This document shows positions 62,571 through 64,000 of a DNA stretch of 64,000 bases, piece by piece. The stretch is from Paenalcaligenes hominis (GTDB lineage: Bacteria; Pseudomonadota; Gammaproteobacteria; Burkholderiales; Burkholderiaceae_B): the NCBI RefSeq assembly GCF_011927625.1, contig NZ_JAATIZ010000002.1, forward strand, positions 62,001 through 126,000, given 5' to 3'. A program made the position numbers and the translations under genes. The notes under the pieces were generated by a model that was given only the letters and a program-made list of their open reading frames with translations, was not told the origin of the DNA and did not search any database. Each line of letters starts with the position of its first letter. Positions within the stretch are counted from its first letter, which is position 1.

Positions 62571-64000
62571 TGTCTGAACACACTATGTCTACCCGCTCTC
62601 TACTTGTTGAACTGCAAACCGAAGAACTGCCCCCTAAAGCCCTAGAAAAAATGGGCGTGGCATTTGCCGATGGCATTGCAAAGGTATTGCGCGAGCGCCA
62701 TCTTTTAGCTGACAACAGCCAAGTCACTGAATACGCTACCCCACGACGTCTGGCCGTTCATATTACTGATGTTGCTCAGCAGGCTGCGGATCAAGCTTTT
62801 AGCGAAAAACTGATGCCAACCAAAGTGGGGATTGATGCCCAGGGCAGCATGACCGTTCCACTGCAAAAACGTCTCGAAGGCAAGGGTTTGGGTCATCTTA
62901 GCGTGGCTGATTTAGAAATCAAGTCCGACGGCAAACAAGACTACTTATACGCTAACGGCATGGCTACGGGTGCCTATTTAACCGATGTCATTAACGAAGC
63001 TATCGACTACGCTGTTACCCACCTTCCTATTCCTAAGGTCATGCGTTATCAGCTTAATGACGGCATCACGAGTGTGCGTTTTGTGCGCCCTGCGCATGGG
63101 CTGATTGTATTGTGGGGCGACGTGGTTCTACCAGCGCAAACTTTAGGTCTAGAGTCTGGTCGTCAAACGCTAGGTCATCGCTTTATGGCAGACGCCCCCT
63201 TAACCATCCGTTCTGCTGACAGCTATGTCGAGCAGCTTGAACAAGACGGTTGGGTGGTGCCCTCATTTGCCAAACGACGCGAACAAATTCGTCAACAGCT
63301 TGAAGCCGCTTGCAGGCACTACCACGCAAGCCTAGGCAACGATCCCGAGGTGCCGGCATTACTCGAAGAGGTGACGGCCTTGGTCGAGCACCCCACGGTA
63401 TACAAAGGTGAGTTTGACCCGATATTCCTCGAGGTTCCCAGCGAGTGCTTGATCCTAACCATGCGTTTGAACCAACGCTACTTTCCTCTTTTTAACCCTG
63501 ATACCCAAGCCCTAACGCATCAGTTTTTAATTGTCAGCAATATGCAGGTCGAGGACCCGACTCATATTATCGAAGGAAATCAGCGCGTTATTCTGCCTCG
63601 TCTTGCCGATGCTCGCTTTTTCTTTGACACAGACCGTAAACAACGTTTAGCTGATCGCCTACCAAGCCTAGATAACAGTGTCTATCACAATAAACTGGGC
63701 TCACAACGCGTACGGGTCGAGCGCTTGCGCCGTCTTGCTACTTATCTGGCCGATCAACTCGGAGCAGACCGCAATGTAGCAGATCGAGCTGCTTTATTAG
63801 CCAAAGCCGACCTAAACACCTTAATGGTGGGCGAGTTCCCCGAGCTCCAAGGCATTATGGGCGCTTACTACGCAGAGGCTGACGGTGAAGACGCTGCTGT
63901 GGTCAATGCCCTAAAGCATCAATACGAGCATCGTATCCAACAGGCAGTGACGCCAGACAGTTTGATCGCAACCCTGCTGTTTTTGGCCGAGCGTGCAGAA
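62570..64000 (+). CDS. glyS: Glycyl-tRNA synthetase beta subunit (partial, runs off the end)
   Basis: 477 codons are present from the ATG at 62570, which overlaps the glyQ TAA and has AGGAG 9 nt upstream; the gene continues beyond the window. The N-terminus SLLVELQTEELPPKALEKMG, TPRRLAVHI and FVRPAHGLIVLWG are typical GlyS blocks. The central HD-like region includes YHNKLGSQRVRVERLRRLATYLADQL and VGEFPELQGIMGAYYA. It works with GlyQ to charge tRNA-Gly. The C-terminal tRNA-binding part is missing only because the window ends. Confidence 0.95.
   Translation, partial: MSEHTMSTRSLLVELQTEELPPKALEKMGVAFADGIAKVLRERHLLADNSQVTEYATPRRLAVHITDVAQQAADQAFSEKLMPTKVGIDAQGSMTVPLQKRLEGKGLGHLSVADLEIKSDGKQDYLYANGMATGAYLTDVINEAIDYAVTHLPIPKVMRYQLNDGITSVRFVRPAHGLIVLWGDVVLPAQTLGLESGRQTLGHRFMADAPLTIRSADSYVEQLEQDGWVVPSFAKRREQIRQQLEAACRHYHASLGNDPEVPALLEEVTALVEHPTVYKGEFDPIFLEVPSECLILTMRLNQRYFPLFNPDTQALTHQFLIVSNMQVEDPTHIIEGNQRVILPRLADARFFFDTDRKQRLADRLPSLDNSVYHNKLGSQRVRVERLRRLATYLADQLGADRNVADRAALLAKADLNTLMVGEFPELQGIMGAYYAEADGEDAAVVNALKHQYEHRIQQAVTPDSLIATLLFLAERAE

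Noticed and set aside
1-64000. CRISPR arrays, prophage or restriction-modification genes
   Set aside because: No regularly spaced repeats, integrase-phage gene clusters or methylase/endonuclease pairs were found; XerD is a housekeeping recombinase.

Overview
This 64 kb window looks like chromosome from a betaproteobacterium of the order Burkholderiales, most likely family Alcaligenaceae. The basis is gene order and protein character: ftsH-folP-glmM next to rlmE/yhbY/greA, dnaX-ebfC-recR beside the SRP RNA gene, tsaE-amiC-mutL-miaA, a HAD phosphatase-pcnB-folK string, an orphan Bug-type receptor and a RutG-like permease. Base composition looks near 50% G+C by eye, low for the family, which would suit genera such as Paenalcaligenes. 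That genus guess is inference only. Most of the window is housekeeping and gene-dense, with many short bidirectional terminators between convergent genes.

Layout. 1-2.6 kb: the tail of an unknown gene, a signal-less solute-binding-domain protein, and an IS200/IS605-type element. The element has an apparently intact tnpB, a deleted tnpA and a recognisable end hairpin. 2.6-10.3 kb: a phosphate and polyphosphate island (pstSCAB under a PHO box, ppk, and ppx divergent from ppk). 10.3-16.2 kb: glmM, folP, ftsH, rlmE, yhbY, greA. 16.4-23.7 kb: an NCS2 pyrimidine permease and an ABC importer operon (binding protein, fused permease, ATPase, LysR regulator, histidine phosphatase). 23.7-32.8 kb: carAB, tal, recR-ebfC-dnaX and the 4.5S/SRP RNA. 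32.8-38.7 kb: an AddAB-like helicase/nuclease pair.

38.8-42 kb: the molybdate system modE/modCBA with a palindromic operator candidate. 42-46 kb: xerD (with an unusual active-site hairpin), ybaK, a GlcG/HbpS-like protein, a TetR regulator and hpd. 46-49.1 kb: a MarR regulator divergent from a Bug receptor and a phosphonate-monoester-hydrolase/sulfatase-like enzyme, with a perfect palindromic operator between them. 49.2-49.5 kb: a tRNA-Arg(CCU) gene interrupted by a 223-nt group I intron. 49.6-64 kb: tsaE, amiC, dedA, mutL, miaA, purM, HAD phosphatase, pcnB, folK, class I fumarase, crotonase, glyQ and the first 477 codons of glyS.

The most notable items are four. The first is the group I intron directly after the anticodon of tRNA-Arg(CCU), whose core helices can be traced in the sequence. 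The second is the TnpB locus, whose predicted guide would be read from the ribosome-binding site and start of the neighbouring gene. The third is the XerD-like recombinase lacking the usual beta-hairpin lysine. The fourth is the MarR-Bug-hydrolase module with its operator. No CRISPR array, prophage or defence island was seen.
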